From the NCBI RefSeq assembly GCF_000156195.1, contig NZ_GG688320.1:124001-188000 (forward strand): 64,000 nucleotides of DNA, written 5' to 3'. This DNA is from Bacteroides finegoldii DSM 17565 (lineage in GTDB: Bacteria; Bacteroidota; Bacteroidia; Bacteroidales; Bacteroidaceae). Shown piece by piece: positions 37,448 through 47,937 of the stretch. The position numbers and the translations under genes are program-made. The stretch's first letter is position 1, and every line of letters starts with the position of its first letter. The notes under the pieces are model-generated. The model made no database searches. It was not told the DNA's origin and saw only the letters and a list, made by a program, of their open reading frames with translations.

Positions 37448-39184
37448 TTATTCATCTTCAATTATCGGTTCGAAAGTCATATAATCTAATTGGATACGAA
37501 ACTTGCTATTGGAAGTAGCAGCTGGATCAGCAATCACCATTTTCATAGAATGAGTGCCAGTTTTTGAAAACTCAATCTCATCATAAATGACTGTATCATA
37601 AAGCCCCAATGTATTAGCTGTAATACTTGCGTAAATTGGTATTTCAGTAGTTGTTTCGCTATCACCATCAAATGTAAAACGAATCTTACCACCATTACTT
37701 CCACTAGTCATTGTGCGCATAAAGTTCATAGAAGTTGCATAAGTAACTTTTAATATTACCTTATATTTACCAGCTATCAGAATCGGTGTCTTCATGATTA
37801 TGGAACCATTATATCCTAAATTCAAATAGATATGATCTTTATTCTTACAATTCGTCCATGCAGAACCTGTTTTCGGAGTCGCGTAACCCACTGGATAATA
37901 TCCGCCATTACTACCATCTGTAGATGTAGCACTACTTTTGGCGTCTATGGTATAGCAAGCGAGTGAAGAAACGTCTGACTGATGCTCACCTTCATCTACA
38001 GTCTGATACTTTTGATCTGGGTCACCATATCCACCATTAACCCAAGCAGCTACCTCTTCATAATCAGCAAAATCCCATTCTACCAGAACCGGAATCTCTG
38101 ATTCCCACAAAGGTAGCCAACTATCTATCTCATGTAAAATACCATTCTTAGCCTGTACATCAGAACCATCCTCCACAAACATCGCTTTCACCGATTGACC
38201 ATCAATTTCTCCTTCATAATTAAAATAAAGTTTATTACCACTCTGCAAAGACGCTTCTAATACGGCGTCCGCTTTAGTAGTCCATAATTTTGTTGTCGTA
38301 CCTCCAGAGAAATTATTAAAATCAAAAACAGAGTAACTTCCTCCAATCACATGATATGCTACATAGCGAAATAGTTCATTTGTCTCATCTTTATAGTCTG
38401 TTCCTACTGCACCTGTTTTAACAGCAAGATCAGCAACAGAAGTAACCCCTTCAGAACGATAGGTGTCATCTGACACAGCCAATAGTGTATAATTCCGCTT
38501 TTGTTGAATAACTGTGTTATCTTCCTGTCTTATTTCATCGTAAATAATACTTAAACTATCTTTCCAACTTGTCTGATTCAACGCCTCGATAAAAATGGAG
38601 TATTTATCACTGTTTTCACTGATACGCTCATATAGATTTTCCACCAAAGGAGACATCACATCATTCAGTACATACACGTACCCATTGGACACCTGAATAG
38701 CCAATTCCTTCACATGTGCTTCTTTATTCACATAAATAGAATTGAATCCTCCTGTCTCTGAACTTTCATCAAAAGAGACGGAAAGATAATCATCTGAAAG
38801 TGTTTTAGCCTCCAGTTTACCTCCTTGAACAAAAGTGTTCAAATTGATGGAGTCATTCACTATATGATACTCTGCAAGACTACGGGCATAATCCTTCCCT
38901 AATTCTTGAATAGAAGATACATTCTTTTTCAAATAGAAACTGCGCACGGCCTCGTTAGTAGGAACCAATACAGTAAAATAAGACGAAGCTTGATTTACAG
39001 CATTAAACAAATCCGCATACTTCAATACGGTAATCCACTCGGAAAACTCATCAGAGCGTGTTTCCAAATAAGACGATATCGGATTCATGTCATAAACCTG
39101 ATAGGTAGAATCTTCGTACGGATCATTGCATGCACTGAAAAATGCAACCAATAATAATAAATATATATTTCCAAAAGTCTTCAT
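37448..39184 (-). CDS. Fasciclin-domain surface lipoprotein with CBM-like C-terminus
   Basis: 578-residue lipoprotein (LLLVAFFSAC, then NDPYEDSTYQ). Two FAS1 domains (YFTVLVPTNEAVRSFYL, then a YTLLAVSDDTYRSEG region) and a C-terminal ~200-residue beta-sandwich that looks like a carbohydrate-binding module (ACYTIDAKSSATS; GSIIMKTPILIAGKYKVIL). It follows the second SusD by 16 bp and is next to the shorter fasciclin gene. A surface glycan-binding role is inferred from context. Confidence 0.85.
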   Translation of the reverse strand: MKTFGNIYLLLLVAFFSACNDPYEDSTYQVYDMNPISSYLETRSDEFSEWITVLKYADLFNAVNQASSYFTVLVPTNEAVRSFYLKKNVSSIQELGKDYARSLAEYHIVNDSINLNTFVQGGKLEAKTLSDDYLSVSFDESSETGGFNSIYVNKEAHVKELAIQVSNGYVYVLNDVMSPLVENLYERISENSDKYSIFIEALNQTSWKDSLSIIYDEIRQEDNTVIQQKRNYTLLAVSDDTYRSEGVTSVADLAVKTGAVGTDYKDETNELFRYVAYHVIGGSYSVFDFNNFSGGTTTKLWTTKADAVLEASLQSGNKLYFNYEGEIDGQSVKAMFVEDGSDVQAKNGILHEIDSWLPLWESEIPVLVEWDFADYEEVAAWVNGGYGDPDQKYQTVDEGEHQSDVSSLACYTIDAKSSATSTDGSNGGYYPVGYATPKTGSAWTNCKNKDHIYLNLGYNGSIIMKTPILIAGKYKVILKVTYATSMNFMRTMTSGSNGGKIRFTFDGDSETTTEIPIYASITANTLGLYDTVIYDEIEFSKTGTHSMKMVIADPAATSNSKFRIQLDYMTFEPIIEDE

Positions 39185-39200
39185 AATAAATGGCTGTTTA

Positions 39201-40748
39201 TTAATTATTACCTGTTATTCCATAATATGGATTCTGTACCAGTAAGTTGTTATTTTCAATTTCGTCTGCATGAATAGGTAAATACCATGCATATTCATTC
39301 TGGAGAACTGAACGTATCCAACTAGCATTTGCTGTCATATTGTATTGCTGAACCAAAGTAATAAAAGCTGATTTATGAGCATAATTCTTACTTTTGGCGT
39401 AACGGATCATGTCATACCAACGCTTACCTTCAGCTGCCAATTCAATATTACGTTCCGGCAATAAATAATTTTCCATCATTGAACTTTCATCTTCCTCATC
39501 TAAGACTAATGTTTTCTCCGGCAAATTAGCGCGGGTTCGAATCTGATTCATTATATCAACAGCCTCCTGCCAATTTTCCTTTCCTTTCCAAATTAATGCT
39601 TCCGCCTTCATCAACATGATGTCCGCCATTCTATAAATAATCCAGTTTGCGTCATCCTTCAAACGCATTGCTTCCAAATTCGTAGGATCCGTATCCCCCA
39701 TCTTATATTTCCAAATACAATAAACTGGGTTCTCTCCATCATTATATATTATAGAAGCACCATACCAACTGCGGACTGCATCTTTACCTGTTATTACTTC
39801 CATATAATCATTTTCCAAATCCTCGCTCATTTTAGTAGAATATTGGTAATTAGGATTTGTACCAGTTGTATACATAGCACTTGGTCCTCCTGTTTGATTA
39901 TAGGTGTTGCCATCCCAGTTCACCTCAAAGATGGATTCATTACTATTACCTGGATTAAAAATTGTATACCAATTCTCTGGAATCGTAATAAAAGCCGGAC
40001 GACGTGATGCAGTAGCATTGATTAATAGATCTGCATATTTAATACAAGTGTCATAATCTTCCGTCCACAAGGAAACTTCTGACATCAATGCATACAAAGC
40101 CCATTTAGTAACACGTCCTTTGGAAGCATTCCAATTATCATTATCATAAAACTCTTTTGCTCCTCCAGAATCAAGAGCTGTTTGCACATCTGCCTTAACT
40201 TGTTTCAATATTTCTTCTTCCGAAGATTTGGCAATGGAGAATGGAGTAGAGTCATCCTCATAAGGAGTTGTAACCAAAGGCACCTCCTTAAAATTCCGTA
40301 CCAGATAGAAGTACATTAATGCTCGCATAAAATAAGCTTCAGAAAGGTGAGCATTCATTGCACCCTCTGTATAAGTATCATCTATTTCATGTACTCCCGG
40401 AGCATGAGCAATCACTACATTTGCCATGTTTATAACCTGATATATATTTTCCCATTTACAAATAGACTCCGTCCCATCCAACTGGAAATTCTGCAATTTC
40501 ATCCCATCCTTATCACCTGTTAAAGTACAAATAGATGCCCCACGCAACTCTCCCCATTTCAATAATGACTGGCAAGAGGAGCGCATATAATAATAACCGG
40601 AAGCTATGACCGCTTCTACATCTTCTTTCGATTTCCAGTAAGCATCAGTCACTTGTTCATTCTTGGGAAGCAAGTCCAACCAATCACTACAGCTACTATT
40701 CAGCAGCAGGCTACCTGCCATTATCCCTATATAAATTAGTTTCTTCAT
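39201..40748 (-). CDS. SusD/RagB-family glycan-binding lipoprotein (pair 1)
   Basis: 515-residue lipoprotein (MAGSLLLNSSC then SDWLDLLPKNEQ). SusD features: the ALMYFYLVRNFKEVPLV helix, ADIMLMKAEALIWKG, RWYDMIRYAKS. The start MKKLIYIG at 40748 is preferred; a longer frame to 40805 needs a TTG inside the SusC gene. It pairs with the SusC gene 14 bp upstream and is followed by two fasciclin genes. Confidence 0.95.
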   Translation of the reverse strand: MKKLIYIGIMAGSLLLNSSCSDWLDLLPKNEQVTDAYWKSKEDVEAVIASGYYYMRSSCQSLLKWGELRGASICTLTGDKDGMKLQNFQLDGTESICKWENIYQVINMANVVIAHAPGVHEIDDTYTEGAMNAHLSEAYFMRALMYFYLVRNFKEVPLVTTPYEDDSTPFSIAKSSEEEILKQVKADVQTALDSGGAKEFYDNDNWNASKGRVTKWALYALMSEVSLWTEDYDTCIKYADLLINATASRRPAFITIPENWYTIFNPGNSNESIFEVNWDGNTYNQTGGPSAMYTTGTNPNYQYSTKMSEDLENDYMEVITGKDAVRSWYGASIIYNDGENPVYCIWKYKMGDTDPTNLEAMRLKDDANWIIYRMADIMLMKAEALIWKGKENWQEAVDIMNQIRTRANLPEKTLVLDEEDESSMMENYLLPERNIELAAEGKRWYDMIRYAKSKNYAHKSAFITLVQQYNMTANASWIRSVLQNEYAWYLPIHADEIENNNLLVQNPYYGITGNN

Positions 40749-40762
40749 ATCTGCAAATATTA

Positions 40763-43700
40763 TTAAAAATTCAAGTTTAAACCACAGGAAAAACGGCGGG
40801 AGCAAGGTGTGTTTGCACTATCTTTCGAAAGTTTTGAAGCCGAAGTAGGAAGGGATACTTCCGGATCCTGCCCTGTATAACCAGTCCAAGTAAACAAGTC
40901 ATAACCAGTAACAAAGAAATTAAGCATGTTGATACCTAAATAATTACATACCTTTTTAGGTAGAGAATAGCTCAATGACAAAGTCTTCAAACGTACATAA
41001 GAAGCATCTTCTACAAAACGGTCAGACCCTAAATAGTTATATCCCTCATTATATAAAGCACGCGGTATGTCTGTATTATCTCCTTCATTCCTCCAACGTC
41101 GTAAAACAGCTTTACTTTGGTTGTTAGCATTATACATAGACTCATTATTCATACGAGTCTCATTTATGATTTTCTGTCCGAAACGACCATAAAACGATGC
41201 ATTTAAACTTAGGCGTTTATATTTAATTGTAAAGCCAAAACCACCAGTAAGAATTGGGTTACAATTGCCCAGATAAACGATATCGTATTCATTTATCACA
41301 CCATCATGATTAACATCTTCATAAATAGCATCACCCGGACATACCTGTTTAGCACCATTCTTCATAACGATTGGCTTGCCGCTTACATCATTCATAACAT
41401 TTCCCTCTTTATCCCGTGCATAAGTAGACTCCTGATTCTGATAAACTCCTTTGTAGCGATAACCATAGAAGGAACCAAACGGGCGTCCTTCTTCTATACG
41501 AATAGCATATTCACCATTTTTGAAAGTGTAAGGCTCCGGATTCATCGTTTCAGGTAATTCGGTAATTTCGTTAGTGTTACGACTCAAGTTAACATAGGCG
41601 CTAACACGCCAATCTTTCTTTTCATACAATACACCATCGATACGAGCTTCCCATCCTTTGTTCTCCATTCTTCCAGAGTTATACCATTTATTTTTAGAGA
41701 ACCCTGTAGTAGTCGGCATTTTCGGCTCTTTCTGCAGCAAATCTTTAATATATTTATTATACCACTCAAAAGTTAACCTTAATCTACCACGGAAAAAACT
41801 AAAATCCCCTCCCAAATTGTACTCTGTTGAAGTTTCCCATTTCAAATTATTCAACTGCATTCTGCTAGGATAAATAGCGGACATATCCATATATTCTCCT
41901 CGTGAACTATAAGCTCCATAATAAGCACCCGTTCCCTTCGGAGCATTACCGCTTTGCCCAATACTGAAACGAAGTTTGATTTCATCCATCCAGTCTTCTG
42001 CATTTTTCATAAATGGTTCATTTTGCATATTCCAAGAAATTCCCACGGTAGGAAAGATACCCAAACGCTCTGACTTACCCATTGCAGAATTAGCGTCCAT
42101 CGTTGCAGAAGTATGAAATACATAACGATCCAATAAAGTATAGTTAATCAAACCAGTTCCGGAAATACTACGCGCTTCTGACTCTCCTGAACCTAGACTA
42201 TAAACAGAGCTACCTGTAATCGGATCTGCAAGACCAGAAGAAGCATTACCATAAGACGTACTTGTCGTACTGGAACTTGTAGCCTGTGTAGTACGAAATA
42301 CAGCTGTTGCAATCAAATTATGTTTATCCTTCCAATTTTTATTGAATATCAATTTATTTTCTGTTTGCAACGTTAGACTCTCGGAAGAGGCAGCAGTACT
42401 CTGATTAGCATATTCACTCGTCCAAGCCACTCCCGTAGCAACCTGTGGAAGGAATTTATCAGTAGTAGTAGTCGACATTTTAAGAGAAACATAAGCCGAA
42501 TATGTTAAATACGGAAGAATTCTATAGTCAATACGAAAATTAGCACGACTATCACGTGACATTGTATTTTTATAACTTTCGTTTGCCATAGCTACCGGAT
42601 TAAAATTGGAGGCACTACTGTTACTCGCCTTAAATTCACCCTCCCAGTCTTTCGTCTGATAAGAAAAATACTGTGAAGAGCGATTTCCATTTTCATCCAT
42701 ATAATAAGGAGACTTATTTGGCATCTTTTTAAATGCTTCCGAACGTACATTACTATCTTTTGGTGCCCAATTATCATCTTTATCCGACTGTGTAAAGTAG
42801 AAATCTGCTCCAAATCTTAACTTATCCGAGAAATTATAGTCTACACGTAAAGATGAGTTGAAACGTTTCAATCCTGTACCGATGGTTGTACCTCCTTCAC
42901 TTAAATATCCCAGTGCCAGACGATAAGTAGCTTTCTCACCACCACCACTCATAGAAAACGAATTATCTGTTGTAAACGCATTCTGACGTACCTCATCCAA
43001 CCAGTTCGTATCTACATTATATTCATTAAAATAGTTCCAATTAGGTGAATAGTTAATTTCAGGGGTATCATATAAATATTTTAAATAGGTATCAGCATTC
43101 AGCCCTGTGTAGTTAGCACTATTCCACAAAGCCTCCTGCACCATAGCAATATACTCTGATCCATTTAACATTGGAATACTATTCGGTTCGAATTTTGCAG
43201 TGAACTTAGAAGAAAAATTAAATGTAGTCTTTCCAGTTTTACCTTTTTTGGTCGTAATTGACAACACGCCATTAGCACCTTTCGTTCCCCAAATAGCTGT
43301 AGCAGCCGCATCTTTCAAAACCTCGACCGACTCTATATCAGTAGGAGCAATATTCAATAAAGCACCTAAATCTTCTTCATTGGCAGTAGAAAAATCGAAA
43401 TCATCATCCAACTCTTGTGTATAAGGAACTCCGTCAATCACAATTAAGGGTTCGACAGAACCATTCAGTGTACTAGTACCACGAATACGGATAGAACTCC
43501 TTGCTCCCGGGTCAGCACTCAATGCAATATCTACACCACTCAACTGACCTTGTAAAGCTTCTTCTACCGTTGCTATTGGAGCAGCAGCAATCAAATCTTC
43601 CATCATTACCTTCTGGGTCGCAGATACATTCTCTTTATGTCCGATACCCATATTATTACGTTCGATACGTTTGGCAGTGATAGCAACCTCATCCAACGTT

Positions 43701-44032
43701 TCCACATTGGACTCCAGTTTTATATTTAATACCTTCTGACCAGTATATTTGATTCGTTTCGTTTTCATACCAATGTATGAATATACCAATGTCAGATTGT
43801 TTTCTTGTGCAGGAATTTGTAAACGGTAGTCACCATCCAAATTAGTCACCGCACCTCCTACTGAACGGTTTTGAACGTTCACAATATTCACATTCGCACC
43901 GACTATCGGTTCGATCTGATTTCCCAGCATTTCGGTAACCTTACCGGACACGACTTGTACCTGTGCGGCTACTTCCCCTGTCCCCAGAACAAGTATCGCT
44001 ATCAGCATGTATTTTACTAATTTCATATTCAT
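40763..44032 (-). CDS. SusC/RagA-family TonB-dependent transporter (pair 1)
   Basis: 1089-residue outer-membrane transporter. Signal peptide (MLIAILVLGTGEVAAQVQ), carboxypeptidase-like domain (IVGANVNIVNVQNRSVGGA), plug with SGVDIALSADPGARSSIRIR and VEVLKDAAATAIWGTKGANG, then the barrel ending in FSCGLNLNF. The frame extends to 44065 only through a TTG; the ATG at 44032 (MNMKLVKYM) lies 16 bp after the fasciclin stop and is preferred. It is the first of the two SusCD pairs in the operon. Confidence 0.96.
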   Translation of the reverse strand: MNMKLVKYMLIAILVLGTGEVAAQVQVVSGKVTEMLGNQIEPIVGANVNIVNVQNRSVGGAVTNLDGDYRLQIPAQENNLTLVYSYIGMKTKRIKYTGQKVLNIKLESNVETLDEVAITAKRIERNNMGIGHKENVSATQKVMMEDLIAAAPIATVEEALQGQLSGVDIALSADPGARSSIRIRGTSTLNGSVEPLIVIDGVPYTQELDDDFDFSTANEEDLGALLNIAPTDIESVEVLKDAAATAIWGTKGANGVLSITTKKGKTGKTTFNFSSKFTAKFEPNSIPMLNGSEYIAMVQEALWNSANYTGLNADTYLKYLYDTPEINYSPNWNYFNEYNVDTNWLDEVRQNAFTTDNSFSMSGGGEKATYRLALGYLSEGGTTIGTGLKRFNSSLRVDYNFSDKLRFGADFYFTQSDKDDNWAPKDSNVRSEAFKKMPNKSPYYMDENGNRSSQYFSYQTKDWEGEFKASNSSASNFNPVAMANESYKNTMSRDSRANFRIDYRILPYLTYSAYVSLKMSTTTTDKFLPQVATGVAWTSEYANQSTAASSESLTLQTENKLIFNKNWKDKHNLIATAVFRTTQATSSSTTSTSYGNASSGLADPITGSSVYSLGSGESEARSISGTGLINYTLLDRYVFHTSATMDANSAMGKSERLGIFPTVGISWNMQNEPFMKNAEDWMDEIKLRFSIGQSGNAPKGTGAYYGAYSSRGEYMDMSAIYPSRMQLNNLKWETSTEYNLGGDFSFFRGRLRLTFEWYNKYIKDLLQKEPKMPTTTGFSKNKWYNSGRMENKGWEARIDGVLYEKKDWRVSAYVNLSRNTNEITELPETMNPEPYTFKNGEYAIRIEEGRPFGSFYGYRYKGVYQNQESTYARDKEGNVMNDVSGKPIVMKNGAKQVCPGDAIYEDVNHDGVINEYDIVYLGNCNPILTGGFGFTIKYKRLSLNASFYGRFGQKIINETRMNNESMYNANNQSKAVLRRWRNEGDNTDIPRALYNEGYNYLGSDRFVEDASYVRLKTLSLSYSLPKKVCNYLGINMLNFFVTGYDLFTWTGYTGQDPEVSLPTSASKLSKDSANTPCSRRFSCGLNLNF

Positions 44033-44048
44033 ATTAAATTCGGTTATA

Positions 44049-46271
44049 TCAAAGGACTGTATCAATCAACTGAAAACATCCGTCGTCAAACGCAAACGGG
44101 AAGAAATTATAATCAGATATCACGTTTGCCACTTTTCCATCTACCATTATGCTTAATGAACTTCCGGTATCTGTATACACCAAAGACTTTCCACTAGCAG
44201 TAACATATGTAGAATTCTTCATAGCCGACCCCGGATAAGGATAAGAAATAAGTGCATTTTCCATATCACGTATAAAATATGAAAGCAGGTATTGACGAAG
44301 TTTCGAACTGCTAGTTACCGCTCCAGTCACATCCATGCCTGGAATTTGCCCTGCAGCTATTGCTGTACTAATGGCTTCATTTGTCGGAATAAAACCTATA
44401 ACATGAGAAGCTCCTGCTAGTCCGAATATATAGTTGCTAGACATTACCATACCAGCTTTCTGCAACAGCTGCGCAAACTGATAATAAACATAACGGACAT
44501 CATTACAAACGCTCAATTTGTGTTGTAACCCGTCACCTTCTTGTGCTTTAAAGAGAGCAGTTCCATCATACATATAAGTTTTCCCGTTATTCCAACTGTC
44601 ATTTCCATTCTTCACTTCTGTAAATTCAACGAAAGGTTCTGCATTATTATCCGGTTCCAAAATCTGATTATAGGCAGCACTACTTGCTATCTTCCCATCT
44701 TTCACATACCAATAATTAAAACCGGTTTGTGTTGTAAGAACCTGTGTTCCAGTTGCTTTCAGCTCATCTACGCCAGTAGCTGTATGTATATTGACAATAG
44801 TTCTCATGATAGAAGAAGAAACATCTACCAATCCATCCTCTGTTTCTTGTTGTAATTTACTTCCATCTGCATAAGTTCTCAAGTAAATATCTTCTGACTC
44901 TATTTGTTCATTAGTAGGTACCAACAAGACATATTTCGTATCTTGTGAAGAATAAGCCGTTACCAACCCTGCTCCATCCAACATATAGAGATAGTAGTTA
45001 CAATCTTTGTTACGAAAAGCCGGTCCAACAGCAGAAGCAAACAGAATAGGTGTATCAATTGTACTTAGTCCATAAAACACACCATTTACACACATCGACT
45101 TATCTTTCACCTTTGAAGGATCGAAATTAAAGACCATGTCATACATATTCTTAACTTTTCCACTTGTAATTTCATCAGGGAATGCAATTCCATCCTTATA
45201 AATAAACTGATTCAACATATATTTCATTGCTAAATCATCTACATCATCCAAGGATTCATATCCACCCTTTTCCCAATAATTATCAAAGAAATTATTCATT
45301 GCCACATCTGACGGTGCAAATACACTATATGCTTTTGAGGCATTATTGGCTACATCCGAGTATTTCGTTGAATACCATTCCACTGCTATAGCAGGCAAAG
45401 AAGTACCATGTGTATGAATAAAAAGTGAGTCGGTCCCCAAGGCTGCTCCAAAATCTTTAGATAAGGTAGCGTCATACGTATATGTGGTATTATCATTGTA
45501 CAAATCGAAAAAAATCGAATAATTCTCATTCGACTCTAATTGAGTATAAATGGTTTCCAAAGGTTCAATAACCTGGTCAACAGTATAAATGTAACCATTG
45601 TCTGCCAAAATCTCATATTCATTGACAGCCGCATTGGAAACATTAAATCCTCCTGCCCCTTTCCATATGGAATTAGGATAAAAATAAGAGTAATTAGATG
45701 CTGCGTCCAACTTTTTGGTATCCCAAAAACGGTAAGAGAAAACCGGAATAAAACGGTCCAGATGATATACCATACGTCGTTTACCCGTAGAAGCCTCTAC
45801 TTCTATAGTAGGTACATTGCTACTGCGTGTACGAAACTTATAATACAGACCCGCATTTTTATTCATTTCCTCATCAGTTATTAAATCACCTTCCGGACGA
45901 AAATTCACCAACTTATTTTTATTGTAAGAATAATAAAGCAGATGAAAACCAATCACTTTTTTCAATTCATCCAAATTTATTTCACTGATGTCGGAATAGC
46001 CGTGCTTCTCCAAATAGACCGAAAAAGCCGTATCATCCGGAGCCATCACAGTCAGGATACTTTTTCCCTCCATAATAGGCTTAAAACCTGCCAACTCTAC
46101 TGCCTGCAAAAATAGCGAGTAGTTCCCTCTATCTTCCAGGACTTCCCAAGCACTACCTTTCAACCATTCAGGTTCTTCATAATGTTCATCTATCTTATCT
46201 GTACATGAGGAGATAAAGAAAGGCATGAACAGCATACAAAGTAGTACTGTTGTAAATGTCATGTTTTTCAT
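44049..46271 (-). CDS. Fasciclin-domain surface lipoprotein, large
   Basis: 740-residue lipoprotein (LLCMLFMPFFISSC, then TDKIDEHYEEPEW). Several FAS1-type domains: ILTVMAPDDTAFSVYLEK, AYSVFAPSDVAMNNFFD, YVLLVPTNEQIESED and VIGFIPTNEAISTAIAA, so four copies. The ATG at 46271 is used; an upstream TTG at 46280 is less likely. It lies between the PL1 gene (15 bp upstream) and the SusC. Probably a long surface protein that binds pectin fragments. Confidence 0.85.
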   Translation of the reverse strand: MKNMTFTTVLLCMLFMPFFISSCTDKIDEHYEEPEWLKGSAWEVLEDRGNYSLFLQAVELAGFKPIMEGKSILTVMAPDDTAFSVYLEKHGYSDISEINLDELKKVIGFHLLYYSYNKNKLVNFRPEGDLITDEEMNKNAGLYYKFRTRSSNVPTIEVEASTGKRRMVYHLDRFIPVFSYRFWDTKKLDAASNYSYFYPNSIWKGAGGFNVSNAAVNEYEILADNGYIYTVDQVIEPLETIYTQLESNENYSIFFDLYNDNTTYTYDATLSKDFGAALGTDSLFIHTHGTSLPAIAVEWYSTKYSDVANNASKAYSVFAPSDVAMNNFFDNYWEKGGYESLDDVDDLAMKYMLNQFIYKDGIAFPDEITSGKVKNMYDMVFNFDPSKVKDKSMCVNGVFYGLSTIDTPILFASAVGPAFRNKDCNYYLYMLDGAGLVTAYSSQDTKYVLLVPTNEQIESEDIYLRTYADGSKLQQETEDGLVDVSSSIMRTIVNIHTATGVDELKATGTQVLTTQTGFNYWYVKDGKIASSAAYNQILEPDNNAEPFVEFTEVKNGNDSWNNGKTYMYDGTALFKAQEGDGLQHKLSVCNDVRYVYYQFAQLLQKAGMVMSSNYIFGLAGASHVIGFIPTNEAISTAIAAGQIPGMDVTGAVTSSSKLRQYLLSYFIRDMENALISYPYPGSAMKNSTYVTASGKSLVYTDTGSSLSIMVDGKVANVISDYNFFPFAFDDGCFQLIDTVL

Positions 46272-46285
46272 ATTACACAAATTGA

Positions 46286-47851
46286 TTATTGTTTATTCTT
46301 ATTAAGTTCATACTCATATTCATCAGGATATTCCAACGAAAGGGCATAATTTTCTATATTCAAATAGCCATTTTTAGCCTCTTTTACCGCATCTGTCGAA
46401 TCATATTTATCCAGTCCCCATGCATCCTCGAAAGCATCTGGCATCCCATCATTATCTGAATCCAGAGGTTTCTGTGCAGCATTTATTGTACCAGGACCTC
46501 CCAACGGAAATTGTTCTGCTTTACGTTCATCTTGAATAATCGTTCCTTTTCTCCCCAACGAAATAAGTTCATCCATCAAGTATTTATCTACTTCATCACG
46601 TACCGGAAGATAAGCACCCACTTTTTCAACTACCCATTCATAAGCTTCCTGTGCACTTTTCTGACTGCGTATAATTGGATGTAGATCAGAACGAGCTTCA
46701 AGAAAAACAGGAGAACCACTACAGTATTGTGACCAATTTGTCTCCGTTATCTCTACTCCGTCCAATGCCCCATCCTTATTATTATCATAATAATTACCTT
46801 TGCAATAAGTATTAAAATTACCATTACCACCTGTAAATGGTCTTGCGGGATTCATTGGAACATATTCTGTCTTAATTGATCCATCAGGTTGTGCCACATT
46901 CTGCCAATTATGACAAGGACCAACTATAAAATAATTGTTTTCAATAGTTGTTTCTGATTTACCTTGAGAATCACCGCTCATATTATAAGCAGCTCCACTT
47001 CCCCAATTGTACACCACATTGTTAACAAACTGGTTTAGTCCTTTAACTTTCGGATTTCGAGTTTTATTGTCAATATATAAATTACGGAAGATTGTACACC
47101 CATTCGATATATCAGTTTGCATTAAGCCACCACATGAGTGATTCTGCAAGCCCTGCCCGATTATAGAATTTTGTATCGTTATATTCTTTGGGGCAGTTCC
47201 TTTACCATCAGGATTGATAGAAAAACATTCGTCTTTTCCCCAAGTCATAGAACAGTGATCGAATATCATATTTGCTCCATTAGCTATTCCGCAAGCATCC
47301 AGTTCCGAAGGATATGCAGCTCCCATACGTATACGCAAGTAACGAACAATCAAGTTCTGTGCACCTGAAGCAGAAACACGCCCATTATAAAGAACGATTC
47401 CATCACCCGGTGCAGTATGTCCTAAAATTGTCTGATTACTTTTCAAAACAATAGGATTGCTACTCAATTTTATAACACCAGATACATCAAAGACAATAAT
47501 GCGCCAAGGTTTGCTTACTGCATCACGAAAAGATCCAGGACCCGCATCATTCAAATTAGTCACATGATAAATTTCCCGTCCCTCACCTGCACGAGCACCT
47601 GTTACATTTTTCCCATATCCTTCCGCACCAGGAAAAGCAAGTACTCCATCATCAAAAACCGGGAAATTAAGCCCCTGCTCCGAGCCTCCCCCTTGATCAC
47701 CAAAATCCCCATTTTGCGCTTGGTCTGTTGGCAAATTGGGGTTCAAATCACTTCTAGCATCCTTATCAACACATGCAAACAAAGCTGTGATTGAAAGGCA
47801 GGAAACTGCCAATATTCCTACTTTTGCTTTTAATAATGTAATGTTTTTCAT
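46286..47851 (-). CDS. PL1 pectate lyase-like lipoprotein
   Basis: 521-residue lipoprotein (LSITALFAC then VDKDARSD). A parallel beta-helix of the PL1 family: AFPGAEGYGKNVTGAR, VFDVSGVIKL, QTILGHTAPGDGIVL, NLIVRYLRIRMG and FDHCSMTWGKDECFS. Family members cleave polygalacturonate by beta-elimination, needing calcium. Gly/Asn/Asp-rich N-terminal linker follows the lipid Cys, and the C-terminus contains an EF-hand-like DSDNDGMPDAFEDAWGL segment. Likely outer-surface enzyme cleaving pectin before import by the adjacent SusCD. It heads the long operon; the 86-bp gap upstream has no clear -7 box. Confidence 0.9.
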   Translation of the reverse strand: MKNITLLKAKVGILAVSCLSITALFACVDKDARSDLNPNLPTDQAQNGDFGDQGGGSEQGLNFPVFDDGVLAFPGAEGYGKNVTGARAGEGREIYHVTNLNDAGPGSFRDAVSKPWRIIVFDVSGVIKLSSNPIVLKSNQTILGHTAPGDGIVLYNGRVSASGAQNLIVRYLRIRMGAAYPSELDACGIANGANMIFDHCSMTWGKDECFSINPDGKGTAPKNITIQNSIIGQGLQNHSCGGLMQTDISNGCTIFRNLYIDNKTRNPKVKGLNQFVNNVVYNWGSGAAYNMSGDSQGKSETTIENNYFIVGPCHNWQNVAQPDGSIKTEYVPMNPARPFTGGNGNFNTYCKGNYYDNNKDGALDGVEITETNWSQYCSGSPVFLEARSDLHPIIRSQKSAQEAYEWVVEKVGAYLPVRDEVDKYLMDELISLGRKGTIIQDERKAEQFPLGGPGTINAAQKPLDSDNDGMPDAFEDAWGLDKYDSTDAVKEAKNGYLNIENYALSLEYPDEYEYELNKNKQ

Positions 47852-47937
47852 ATATAATTAAATTAAATAATTAGACTATTTGTAGATATATTTAAATACG
47901 TATAAAATCTCGTTATTTCACAATTTTTATTTTCATA

